A stretch of 64,000 nt of DNA, from contig NW_003314299.1 of the NCBI RefSeq assembly GCF_000143415.4, positions 1,347,502-1,411,501 of the forward strand. The letters are read 5' to 3'. Positions 33,561 through 45,105 of the stretch are shown here, piece by piece. The notes beneath the pieces were generated by a model. That model was not told where the DNA came from, did no database searches, and saw only the letters and a program-made list of their open reading frames with translations. Position 1 is the first letter of the stretch, and the number at the start of each line of letters is the position of its first letter. The DNA comes from Selaginella moellendorffii (taxonomy: Eukaryota > Streptophyta > Lycopodiopsida > Selaginellales > Selaginellaceae). The translations under genes and the position numbers were made by a program.

Positions 33561-36500
33561 AAATTCTATTTTGTTCAAGTATTGATTTTAAGGGATCCTA
33601 CATCTTAGAGAGTTGGTTCTTTACACTATATTTACAGCAGTCCCCTTACAAAATCAATAATAATACTAACAAATAACCTTAATAATAAATGCAATAGTTT
33701 TAGTAATACCACCATCTCCATCTTTATCATTTGACATATAAAGCACTCTTTGATCCTCTTGTAAGCACAAAGCCAATAATGATCTTTATTAGCAAATGAT
33801 CTTGCTATCACCTTTTCAAGATCACACTCCAAAGATCACATTTCAAGATACATTTTCATGAAGTGACCTATGCAACTTGATTGTCTTGGTGTAGACTGTG
33901 TGGGGGTTCTGGTGGTGACAAGTAGCTCAAGACAACTCAAGCACTGGGGTCATCATGTCGTCGTCTTCAGCTACAATGATGAAAGCAACTAAGTGTTTAT
34001 TACCTTGGACTGCATCCCACACCTTCGCCACAACAATATGATTAACAAAGATGTGGGGTTCATCCCATCGTTGCCTATGAATGCAAATTGCGATATTAAT
34101 AAGAATTGCAATCAATCACACTTGAGCTGCACTAATGCATTTACTACTTTATGTAGGGATATAGAGCCATGAGTTTGTACTCTTCATGAACTTCATAAAG
34201 AACTCTCCAGTTGGTGATGGCTTTTAGGACATATGTATACTAGGTGTCATACACTACAAATGCAACTAAACTAAAGGAGAAGCAATTAAAATAGAAGCTA
34301 ATTCAAATACAAGATAAAAATTCTCAACCTTAGCAAAAGTTTCATGGATGGTAAAGGAGGGTAAATTAGCTTTCATAGAGCTGGCACTAAGTTCTTCAAT
34401 AGCAATCTCCTTGCAAATTTCTTGACATTTCGTGTGGGATTTACTAGCTTATATGCAATGTTGCTGAGGAAGTATTCTAATTGCTGACAGACCTATTTTT
34501 TCTAGGGGTTTCATTTAATAAAAGTAATTAATGAGTAAAACATTAGTGGTTTTGTGAAGATTATTATAATAATCTTTCTACTTGAAACCACAAATGGATT
34601 TTGTATTATAAAATCGGGAGAAGAGATCAAGAGATGTTGATTTCTCGCATCCAATTCTCCATAATTTCTTAGATTTTTGGTATAATCTTTGTCACTCTAA
34701 ATTTTATAAGTGCTTTTTCTCATTGCTTGTATCTTTAAGTATACACAAACATATGAGTCTCTAGCATTGAAAAGAAAGAAATAACAATTTTACCTCTTTT
34801 GAGATAGAGAGGTTTTGTCATTGTATCTATTTTCGTTGTCACTTGGCTTTTGATTCGTCGACACATTTGTGAGCTTATCATTGTCGACATTGTCGCTTGT
34901 TTGAATTTTCTTGTTTTTCCTAGATGCAAGCAGGAGGTTATAATCAAGCACTTTGAAGAGAGTGATTTTTGGACCTAATTTCTCGGAGATGCTTGAGAAA
35001 TAGGTAAGTTTTGCAAGATGAGCCTTTGCTCTTGAGACAAGAGCAAATCACATTATGTCTTGGCATTCCATTTGCCTCCCTTTTTTTTTCTCCTCCTTTG
35101 TCAAAATGTGTGCTTAGGCTTCTTAAATATGTACTCATTCTAGAGCAACACAATTATTAAGCAATATTCAAGATAAAAGAAACTTGATGTTATTTCACTT
35201 GACTAACAAGATGAGAATGCTTTAGTGGTGTGTTTGAATGCTCTAAACTCAAATAGTGCTCCCAAGCACTAAAAACATCCTCTTTCCTAGCTTTTAGTTA
35301 CCACCACTTTTACAACCAAAAGGTTATGTAGGCACACATAAAGCATTAGGAGCACAAAGTGTCTATAACAATGTCAACATTTTGTAAACTTTCACCATAA
35401 AAAAGCATGAGAGTTGAGTGTTAAAAGTATAATACTTGTTTGCCTTGAAGATTTCATTATCAGATACTTGTAACTTGACTTGGATTTGCTCTCTAACCTA
35501 TCAGACTCTTGTTCTCGAGTACAAAAAATAATGGCTCTCCAAAGATTTTAACCTATGGATAAAACTACTATAGGAATCCTGTGTACATCATTAGCTTAAT
35601 AGTCATTAATATTCTTTGCAAGAAAAATTTGGGAACATTAAAACATTTTCTAAGAAGAAAGTATTCAAACCTTATCAATCTTGTAATAAAACACTTTTAA
35701 GATTTTGAGTTCCAATTTATCTAGATTTGTAAACCCTTCAATTCATGTAGAATTGAGAGAGCTAAAGTTGTTATATTTAGTATCTAGTTGCAAAAGTTAG
35801 TTGTTTATGGTTGTCATCTTGAAAATATATTTTATAACAAAAGGTCTTATGTTGTCTCATGAGCATATTTTTGTTTTTCTATTTCCTTATTTCTATTTAA
35901 ATAGCTATAAAAAATATCTCTTTCAACACTTTTTCTCTTCCATATTATTTCTTTTTAAGTTTTCTCACTTTCTTCCCTTGAATCTAAAGCTTTAAACTTG
36001 TTTTACTTTAGAGGAGGGGGTAAAGGGGATAGATGAGATTTCAACCCTAACAATGGAATAAAGACAAGTTGATATAGTAGTGGAGTGAGGATGAATGATA
36101 TAAATTGTGGAATGAAGATGAGTATAGTGAGTGCAAATAGAACATTCAGCCATGATATAGTGAGGTTAAACAAATATGATAATAGAGTCATAAATGGTAG
36201 AGTGAAAACAAGTATAATGCGTCTAAACAAAACTAGTGTTTTAAAACTTTTTTTCTTTAAAGAAGGGGATAAAGAGGATGTGAAGAATGAATAAGATGAG
36301 TTTGACTTCTTATATGCAATGTTGGACAAAAATGAAAGTTGTTAATTTAAATTAATAGTGGTCTAAAAGGTTAAGTGAAGGGAAACATAAAGATAGGTTT
36401 TGCTAATAGTTATGAGTCTAAGTTAATAGTGGTCTTGGAAGATAGTTGGCAAGCAGATGTCATAAATGTCACTTCGGATATCAAAAAATATTTGTTGACC

Positions 36501-36690
36501 AACCCTTAATAACACTCTCTTTTTATTGCCATAATAGTAGAAGATTAATATTGTTGGTTCCCTTTGTGGTTTCCACCCAAGCTAGTTAAGAAACTAGTCA
36601 TTGTGTATGCACTTGATTGGATGAGTATAAAGATGGAATTCCTAAATGTTATTAGTCAAACATACTTGGCTTAATTGAAGAAATTAACTT
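33561..36690. other. AT-rich region, no gene seen
   Basis: Only short accidental frames. The text is probably degraded repeat DNA. Two similar patches (about 36,000-36,035 and 36,240-36,280, both with a TTTA(A)GARGRGGGKAAAGRGGAT-like run) hint at a local duplication. Confidence 0.4.
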
Positions 36691-37520
36691 GGTTTAATAG
36701 TAGCTTTAAAATTTGTTATGGATCTTTTAAGTTCCTAATTATGCTATTTGAGCTCAACTATATTTAATACGATAATGGATAGAATATTTAGAGATTATTT
36801 AGACATACTTATTATTCTATATATTGAAAATGTTTTAGTCTTCAGTAAAATGGTGGAGTACCATTTAAAACATTTTAAAAGCTAGTGTTTCAAACATTGC
36901 AAAAAACAAATTATATACTAAGAAGAGTAAATGCACTTTTGGCCAATTGTATGTGAATTTCTTTAAGTATATAATTTATGGTAGTGTAATTGAGGTAAAT
37001 CCAAAAAAAGTAGAACCAGTACCACTATATTAAATGTTTGTTTCTTTTTCGGTTTGGTAAGATATTATTACAAATGTATTCACAATTTTGTAAATATTAC
37101 TCTTCCATTGAATGAATTAATGAAAGGTAGTATACTATTTTATTAGACACTAGCTTGTGCATTGTGATACATCTAGTTATGCTATATATACTGTGTTGTA
37201 GCAAGATTGTGACAATACAATTGATGTTACATTAAGGTGGTATGTTTTACTCTAAAAAATTGGATGAGACCCAATGGAAATGGCTTACACATAAGAAAGA
37301 GATATTTGCTATAGTGTTGGCATTAGAACACTAAAGAAACTATTTAAGTGGATATACTAAGGTTTATATAGATAATAAGACACTGAGCTACTTTCTAATG
37401 TAGCCAAAGTTTATGCTGATGCAAGCTTATTGGCAAAAGAAGCTTGTTATATTTAATATTGTTATAAACCTAAAATAGACAATATTATTTCTAAGTCATC
37501 AAGCTTAGTCAATAATCAAT
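36690..37520 (+). mobile_element. decayed Ty3/Gypsy reverse transcriptase/RNase H relic
   Basis: Translation with frame changes gives YGSFKFLIM, IFRDYLDI, YIENVLVFSKMVEYHLKHFKS, then LYVNFL and an RNase H-like piece near 37,250-37,420. The catalytic YIDD is now YIEN. AT-rich, with many stops. Confidence 0.7.
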
Positions 37521-38689
37521 TCAAATTTATTGAAGGATGTTTAAGCTTTGTATAGAAATAATCTATTGGTAAAGACAATATTGCATTGTGTAGAGTTGTC
37601 AAAGTAGAACCTTAGTGGCAAAGCAACAAAAGTTGTTAATCATACTAACATAAAGTTTCACTTCTCAATTAGAGACAAACTTATTTACTATAAGCAAAAA
37701 AGATTGTATTTTCCATCTAAAGACTATGACAGTTATTTCTATAGGAATATTAGCAGTAGGACATGATAGTAATGAAAGTTTTCAAGCTTGTCTCAAAAAG
37801 TGACTCCTAAGACAGGTGAAACATGCTTTCATATTTGAGGAGGCAAAACATAAGGGTTATAGGGGCTTTTAAATTTGTAATAGGGATAGTGGTTAGAAGT
37901 ATGGTTGATTATCTAAAATCATTAGTTTGGCTTTAGTTGGGTTATATCATTCCTTCTTCAACATTCAACTTGGGCCTAAGTCTAAGTTTTATGCTATTTT
38001 AGTTAGTGGGGTATTTATTTCCTTGTATTAGGCTATTAGTTTGCCAAAATTGTGCTAAACACTATTTAACATTGTTTTGTATGCAAGAGTTAAATACGGG
38101 GAATTAATGCTTATAAGGGATTTTAAGTGTATACCAAACCCTCATTTTGTAATATAATGGTGTTAGAGTTTAACTCTAAATTCAATTGTGTTACATTTGG
38201 TATCAAAGAAACTATCTCAATAAATCTTATTCAACTTTTATTAGAGTTTTTTACTCTAGTTACATACACAAAGACTTTCTTAGTAGATTTGAATAAAATT
38301 AGTTGGATCGCACCATTTGGTAAAAATGTTATATACATATTCATTTATTGATAGAGGTGTGTATGTAGTTGGTGAGATGGCAAAGTGGAATTGTACTAAT
38401 GATGCTAAAACCTTTAAATGAGTGAATTTAGAAGAAGAAATTTTTATTGGAGATATTATAAAAGGGGTTAAAGCTAAGTTAGAAAAGGAAGAGATTAAGC
38501 CTGATACTACATTATACAACTTAAAATATTGAAATTGAGAATTTGCAAAATGAAATTTATAAATTAAAGAAGGATTAAAAAGAGCAAGAAAGAAGCAAAA
38601 AGCACCTAAAGTAACTAAATTTAAGCAATTGAACTTCTTTTCAAATTCCAAGGATAATGTGTGTTCTATGACAATTTGACCACATTGTC

Positions 38690-39530
38690 CGAGCTCCTCC
38701 CAACTTGTCCATCAGCTCCTCCATTTAAGGTATCAAACCTGTTCTTGACCGTAGTCCTGTTTAGTGCACAATAATCCACATACAGCTGCCATGAGTTATC
38801 TTTCTTGAGAACCAGCAAGATTGGCACCACAAATGGGCTGGAACTTGGCTTGATGAGGCCCTACTCCAAAAGCTCAATGACCATCTTGTCAACGTCCTAT
38901 CATTCATCTCAAGAAAGCTAAAGAAACAGATGAGATGTATCCTTCTCTAGGTGATGGAATGCTCCAGAGCTGAAACTTCCCAAGAGACCTGATAGTGGAA
39001 AACCGGGAGATGATGGGACAGAACATCCATTCTTGACTTGGAGATGTAGGATATCTTGGCAAACCAACTCCAACGCCCTATCTGTCTCCCAAGCCGAAGT
39101 CGTCTGAGTCCGACACTACCAGGAGCTTCGCCTCCTGTACTGCATTTTCCATCCCCCTGTGTTCCCAACGAGGCAACTCGTTGCTTGAAGGAGGCAACAT
39201 GAGGAACTCTATACCCTTAACAACGCACACAAAGTGACATGGATGATGCAGCTTGAGGTCACAAGAGACTAAGCCAAGCCACCTGGCATTTGCCATCCCA
39301 AAACGACAACCATTGCTCCTGAAAGTTGACAACGATGTCCCCCAGCTGCTGCAAGGTTTCCACACTCAGCACGATATCCACAACTCCCATTTCCAAAGTC
39401 CTGTCACCAGATATCCTTCCACTACAAATTGGTGGCTTGGGCCTGAACTTTTTGGCCGGTCCTTTTGATGACCAAATCAAAGGTCGACTTATTCTCACGG
39501 TTCCCATAATACAGCCTCATGTATTTTGAG
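38690..39530 (-). mobile_element. Gypsy protease-to-RT relic
   Basis: On the minus strand, from 39,530 downwards: VVDIVLSVETLQQLGDIVVNF (protease/linker-type), then after breaks GLIKPSSSPFVVPILLVLKKDNSW and YVDYCALNRTTVKN (5' part of Gypsy RT). It is less AT-rich than its neighbours, so younger, but interrupted by stops. Confidence 0.75.
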
Positions 39531-39697
39531 ATCATATAATATTGAGGAGATCAAGGGGAGATCAACTAAGCCTTATTTCTAATCTTAGGCAATCTGCTCA
39601 CAGCAAATATTTTGATGAATTTGAAACTTATTGAACGCCACCAATCTAGAGAATGGTTACACACGGAGATAGCACCTTGAGCCTCGCAATACCTCTC

Positions 39698-42600
39698 TCA
39701 TTCGAGCAAGTCAATAGACCAAGCAGTGGCCAGCTGAAGAGCCAGCTTAGCCACAGCATTGCCCATCCACCTCTCCGGGAAGTCCAGCGCCGAAGTATCG
39801 TGCAAGGACGTGACGAGCTCACGCTTTGCATCCATGGAGAACTTGAAACAATCGGCTCCTTTCGTTCTCACGAGCTCTGAAACCTGCAAAGGAGGGAAAT
39901 CAGACAACCTTTAAGCAACACAGTCTTCTCGAAGCGAAAGAAGAAATCAGGAAAGAGACTTACCTGATCAAGCCAAGGAAAAGCAGCATCGAGAAAATGC
40001 TGCTGATGAAGTATTTGCAAGAGTGCTCGGAACATCGATATCGCGGTCGAATTGGAGAAGTGGTCGAAAGCCGGGCCGGTTTGATTCATCATCCGCACCA
40101 GCAGCAAGTCGTCCTCGGCCGACAATGCCTCCTCGTAGGCACAATCGACATCGCCACCGTGAAGGTTCTCCATTGCCCGCGTCCAGAAAAGCCAGGAAGG
40201 TGGCGCAACCTGTTTGAGCTCCGGCTGCTTGGACTCCATCACCATCTCCGGTGACTTGTCCGAGGCCACAGCCTCTTCGCCAGCAGCACCCCTGATAGCT
40301 TCCAGCGTCGCCTCGTCTTTGGAGGCTCTCCATACACTCCTTGCGGAAGGGCCCTCTCCAGACCTCACTGGACCAGGGCCTCTGTCCCACGCTCGTCTCG
40401 CCACTGGCTGGTGGTCCTCACTGTCTACGTGTTGTTGCTGGTGTTGTTGGTGTCGAGAGCTTTCACGTCGTACGCCCGCAACGCTTCTCAAAGTGTCGTA
40501 GTTGATGCTGGCCTGTAGCTCCTGGATACTGCTATACGGCGACTCTCTCCCGCTCCTGTCCGAGTTGATCGAGAATCTTTCCTCGTAGTCCGACAGCTTC
40601 AGGAACCTGGATCCCAACGCGTCCGACTCTCTCGAGTCCCCAAAACTTCTGTTCCGTGACGTGAACTCGAGAGTCGTTGTCGCGCCCCTGCCGTTGCCAC
40701 CACCGCTGTTCCTTCCCGAGGATATGTTTTCTACGGACCTCTCAAGTCGCTGTACTCTGTCTTGCAAAGAAAGCATGCTCTCTTGGCAGGTGCACATGAA
40801 ATCCTGTCACACCACGAATAAAGTAAGAAAAAGAATCGCAAAATAACGTGTCCACTCACTTGTAGCATTTCCAGAAGCTCAGTTTGTCCACGCTCTAATT
40901 GGCATATCTGTCGCTGTATAAGAATCCAGTCGCTGCCATTCAAACGTGGCTCAGTACTTGCTGGCTCCGGATCTCCATCCCAAAGCTGACTCTTTTGGTC
41001 TTTCTCGCTTTGTTCTTCCGGGGTGGCATCCAGCCACGATACAGTTTCCACGGAGGACTTGATCGCTAGGCTCGCAGCAGCAGCGTTACCACCAACACCA
41101 CCACCCTCCGGAGCAGAATTAGCCTCGGAAAGATTTTCAGAGCCAACAGGAGTCCGACTCCTCCTAGAACTCCCATCGGTCTCTCCTGAAACAGTAGTTC
41201 GACTATCAGCTTCGGCCGAAACAAACTCCTTGTCGCTGCCAGACTTGCCTTCTATGTCTTGCGATGGTGACACCCGGGGCAGAGCAACCTCCACTTCCCA
41301 GTCGTCGGAAATCTTACTTTCCAGCTTTCGAAAGAAGTCCGGATTCATTTTCAGGTCGCTAACAGCTGGCGCTTTTTTCCTGCTCGATCCTTTGTTAGAA
41401 GCCTTGTCATCGGACGATACTGACTCGGCCTGTTCATACGTTTTAGCTGCATCAGCACCGGAACAGTCAGCTTCAGCATCCGGTTCCTTCCAACAACGTG
41501 AAAAACTAGGCGTTTCTTCCGGAGTATTGTTATTGTTGGTGCCTGCGTGGTTGTATAGAACTCAGTACGAGGACAACGGAAAAGAAAAAGAGAAAAGAAT
41601 AGTCTCACTTCTTAGTTTAAGAGAGCTATCTAGCTCGGGTCCAGGAACCGTCTTCCAGACGTGGATGGCACAGGTAACAGCATCTCGCACTGGTTTCACC
41701 TGATCAAAGTCAACCAAAGAACCTAAGAAAAGTAGTGTTACAGAAAGGACAGGGAAAAAACGAAACGAGGGAAATAGAAAGAAAAGAAAGAAGAAAAAAA
41801 GGAAAAGCCACGCAATAGCTACCTTGTCAAAGCGATGAGAATCCAGTACTCCAAGTGTCGACGGCTTTAGCTTGGACAAACCAGGGCAAGCAAGCACAGA
41901 TAAAGTCTCTGCGGCAGCTTTTCGAGCAGTCCAATCGCTGCAGTGAAGAGATTCTTGGACGCAAGGCACGAGCTGGGCCAAATGCTCGTCCCCAGAATCT
42001 TTGGCAACCTACATTGTCGAAAAGAGAAAAATCAAAAACTTGTAAAGCCTAGGTAGAGAGAAGAAAGCTGCCATACCCGAGAGAGGCTTCCAATTGCTGA
42101 TAGAAGCGCTGCCTTTGCCATGAATCCTGGGCTAGAGAGAACTTTGATGATCCGCGGAGCGAGCCTGTGTATGCAAGCCGGGGAGAGATTTGGAGCGTTC
42201 TCGATCACTCTGGCGAGGCACATTGCCGCTCCAATCTGGACGTTCTTCGTCTGCTCGCCCATGGAATCAAACAGCGGCTTGGTGTAGACCACCAGAAATC
42301 CCCCTTGTGGGTTGGCATTGTTCTCGGTGGCCGGGACCCTGGCGACGAGCACACCGATCGTGTCCACGCACACGTCCCTAATCTGGCTGTCGGGATCCTT
42401 GAGCCGCCGCATGAGAAACGCGACGATCTTGGGAAGATGGGGGGAGAGCATCTCACCGTGGATCGCCGACAGCACCGCGAGGATTTTCACGCACTCCTTG
42501 CGCGCCGTGGTCTTCTGCTCCGGCCCGACGTCGAATAGGCACGCCAGGAACACCGAAATCCCGTCTTGCGACAGATTCTCGGCAATTCTTTGCAGCTCCT

Positions 42601-42715
42601 CCACCGCCATCTGCTGCGTGTCGCGATCGCCGAGCTTGTTGAGCGCCGAGAGAATGCTGAGCTTGAGCTCCATCGCGGCGCGCGCGCGCGCGGTCCTGTT
42701 GCTGATCTGCGCCAT
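39698..42715 (-). CDS. TORTIFOLIA1/SPIRAL2-like microtubule-associated protein
   Basis: Plant-specific microtubule-associated protein that tunes cortical microtubule dynamics and directional growth. About 860 aa. Residues 1-275 are helical HEAT repeats (LSALNKLGDRDTQQMAVEELQ, ECVKILAVLSAIHG, then PHLPKIVAFLMRRLKDPD, IRDVCVDTIGVL), spread over the first exons (42,715 to about 41,640). A Ser/Glu-rich linker follows, with a coiled-coil-like segment around 40,730-40,900 (LIQRQICQLERGQTELLEMLQ, then QDRVQRLERSVENI). The C-terminal exons (40,790-39,698) carry the conserved TORTIFOLIA C-terminal domain (WTRAMENLHGGDVDCAYEEAL..., ending LALQLATAWSIDLLE). Start ATG at 42,715. Divergent from SMT2, 565 bp apart. 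Confidence 0.9.
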
Positions 42716-43280
42716 GGCGACCAGATTTTAGGGTTCCTCAATGAACCAGCTATGGCGAAAAATTATTAAAAAAAAATTTAAATCAAGGCTGTCCAACAAC
42801 GACGGCCACGCCACCGCCAGCTGTCACCCCTATCCACCGCTGGATCCCGGGCGAGCTACAGCCGTTGATTGTAATAGCCACACCCTGGATGCCGTTGGCC
42901 TCTCACGGGCACTGACGGCCCAGATCGGGGGTTGGATATGGCCAAAACCATCCAAGGTTTTTAACGGAACCCTCGTTCATTCAGACAGTGGCATTCCGAC
43001 AAGCCCGTGGCGGCTGTTAGCATTCTCCTGACGAGGCGCCGGATCGATCAATCGAGGCTGGAGCATGGCGCGGGCGGCGGCGCTGGAGCGGCATTTGCCC
43101 CTCACGGATTGATAATCCCGTGAGCGCCAGGCAGCGATCGATCCGAAATATCGATATTCGAGCGGCGGGCGCATCGATCTCTCGGCAGCGCGATTTCCAG
43201 GTCTTTCTCCTTCTCTTTCACTGCTCCAGGTTCTAGATCTCGCCCCCCCGTATCGATCGATCCATCCCTCCCGCCGCTGC
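42716..43280. promoter_or_regulatory. divergent promoter region, TORTIFOLIA1-like / SMT2
   Basis: 565 bp between divergent start codons. It contains TTTTAGGGTTCC just upstream of the minus-strand gene and a pyrimidine-rich GATCTC...TTCTCTTTC stretch before SMT2, probably its 5' untranslated region. Confidence 0.45.
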
Positions 43281-44426
43281 ATGGAGTCTCCAACCGACGC
43301 CGGATGGATGGTGACATGGGGATTGCTGGGCACAGGCGCGGCCATGGCGGCCGCGGGGCTCTACTGGGCGATGTGCGTGGCCGGCTCGGCGGAGCAAAAA
43401 GGGAAGCGCGCCGTGGATCTCGGCGGTGGATCGCTTTCCAGGGGCGAGGTCGCCGGGAACTACCGCGAGTACGCGGCCTTCTTCGATAAGCCCCAGCAGA
43501 TCGCGGCCAAGGACAAGGTGCCCAAGCTTGTCGACACCTTCTACAACCTCGTCACGGACATCTACGAGTGGGGATGGGGCCAGAGCTTCCACTTCTCGCC
43601 GGCGGTCCCAGGCGTGGGGCATCGCGAGGAGACCAAGCTCCACGAGAAGTACGTGGCGGATCTGCTAGAGCTCGGGCCCGGCCAGCGGGTGCTGGACGCC
43701 GGGTGTGGCGTCGGGGGCCCGATGAGAACCATCGCCGCCCACTCGGGATCCAACGTCGTGGGCATCACCATCAACGACTACCAAGTCGCCCGGGCTCGCA
43801 GCCACAACAGCAAGGCCGGGCTAAGCAAGCTCTGCGAGGTGATTTGCGGGGACTTTCTCCACATGCCCTTTGGCGACGATAGCTTCGACGCGGCCTACTC
43901 GATCGAGGCGACGTGCCATGCACCGCAGCTCCGCGACGTTTACGCCGAGATCTATCGCGTGCTCAAGCCGGGGAAGCTCTACGTCTCTTACGAGTGGGTC
44001 ACGACTTGCAAGTACCAGGCCCAGGATCCGGAGCACGTCAAGATCATCCACGAGATCGAGCACGGGAACGCGCTGCCGGGGCTGCGCTCGTATAAGCAGG
44101 TCGTGGAGATCGCCAAGGAGGTAGGATTTGAGGTTTTGGAGGACAGGGATTTGGCGCTTCCTCCGGCGCATCCCTGGTGGACGAGGCTCAAGATGGGGCG
44201 GCTGGCGTACTACAGGAACCATGTCGTGATCGCGCTGCTATCGTTCCTGGGGATCGCGCCGCAGGGGGTTTTCGAGGTGCACGAGATGCTGTTCAAGACG
44301 GCCATGTATCTGACGCGAGGCGGCGAGACTGGGATTTTCTCGCCGATGCATCTCTTGGTTTGCCGGAAGCCATTAGATGGTGGTGATGCCGCCACCGCTG
44401 CTACTGCTGCAGTTGCTTCTTCTTGA
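43281..44426 (+). CDS. SMT2: sterol 24-C-methyltransferase, SMT2 type
   Basis: Transfers the second methyl group from S-adenosylmethionine to the C-24 side chain of 24-methylenelophenol, steering synthesis to 24-ethyl sterols at the endoplasmic reticulum. 381 aa in a single exon, as in Arabidopsis SMT2/SMT3. An N-terminal membrane segment (about residues 8-30) precedes the conserved AEQKGKRAVDLGGGS. Sterol-binding region FYNLVTDIYEWGWGQSFHFSP (about 88-108) has the DIYEWGWGQ wording of SMT2, not the SFYEYGWGE of SMT1. SAM-binding LDAGCGVGGPMR, then YSIEATCHAP and YVSYEWVTT follow. The C-terminal GGETGIFSPMHLLVCRKP is intact, with an Ala-rich tail. Codon use is markedly GC-rich. Confidence 0.95.
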   Translation: MESPTDAGWMVTWGLLGTGAAMAAAGLYWAMCVAGSAEQKGKRAVDLGGGSLSRGEVAGNYREYAAFFDKPQQIAAKDKVPKLVDTFYNLVTDIYEWGWGQSFHFSPAVPGVGHREETKLHEKYVADLLELGPGQRVLDAGCGVGGPMRTIAAHSGSNVVGITINDYQVARARSHNSKAGLSKLCEVICGDFLHMPFGDDSFDAAYSIEATCHAPQLRDVYAEIYRVLKPGKLYVSYEWVTTCKYQAQDPEHVKIIHEIEHGNALPGLRSYKQVVEIAKEVGFEVLEDRDLALPPAHPWWTRLKMGRLAYYRNHVVIALLSFLGIAPQGVFEVHEMLFKTAMYLTRGGETGIFSPMHLLVCRKPLDGGDAATAATAAVASS

Positions 44427-44694
44427 CTCCTGGAATAATCTGCTCCTCCATCTTCTGCACACTACATTTTTTTAATTTTTTTTTGGTTCTTTCTTCTTGG
44501 CCTTTCTTCTTTTTAACTCCTTTATATCCTTTATTTTTCCAGAAAATCGGTTTTGTTCTTGTGCTGCTCTAAAGTAAGGTATTATTTGTGTTGGAGCCGA
44601 AAAGAGAGCAAATGTGGCTTATATGAAACAATTTGAATAATGCTATTGGCAGAATGGATATACTTATTATGAATATAGGCTGTTTTGTTGGCGA

Positions 44695-45105
44695 TCTCCT
44701 CCATAGAGACGCCCTGGGCTATCTCTCCTCCTCCATATAGAGATGCTCTGTTCATAGAGACACCCTGGGCTATCTCTCCTCCTCCATAGAAATGCCCTGG
44801 GGTAGGATTGTAGCTTAGTTTTGTTCTTTCTTTGGTTTCTCTCTTGTTTTTGTTTTGCAGCTTGCATTATTAATATTTGCAGTGCAATTTCTTGCAACAT
44901 AAATTCCCATTTCTTTTGCTGTTTTCTTGCCATCTATTTCCAATTTGTGGGCACTCTCCTCCAAGAGACGCCCTGCTCCTCCATAGAAGGATTATAGTTT
45001 GGTTTTGTTCTTTCTTTGGTTTCTCTTTTGTTTTGTTTTGCAGTTTGCATTATTAATATTTGCAGTGTAATTTCTTGCAACACAAATTTCCATTTTTCTG
45101 GTATT
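44695..45105 (+). repeat. direct duplication with CTCCTCCATAGAGACGCCCTG units
   Basis: A unit of about 180 bp (CTCCTCCATAGA...GCCCTGG, then TTTGTTCTTTCTTTGGTTTCTC, TTTTGCAG, TTGCATTATTAATATTTGCAG) occurs at about 44,760-44,915 and 44,950-45,095. Inside the first, the CTCCATAGAGACGCCCTGGGC motif is repeated three times. No coding capacity. Confidence 0.85.
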
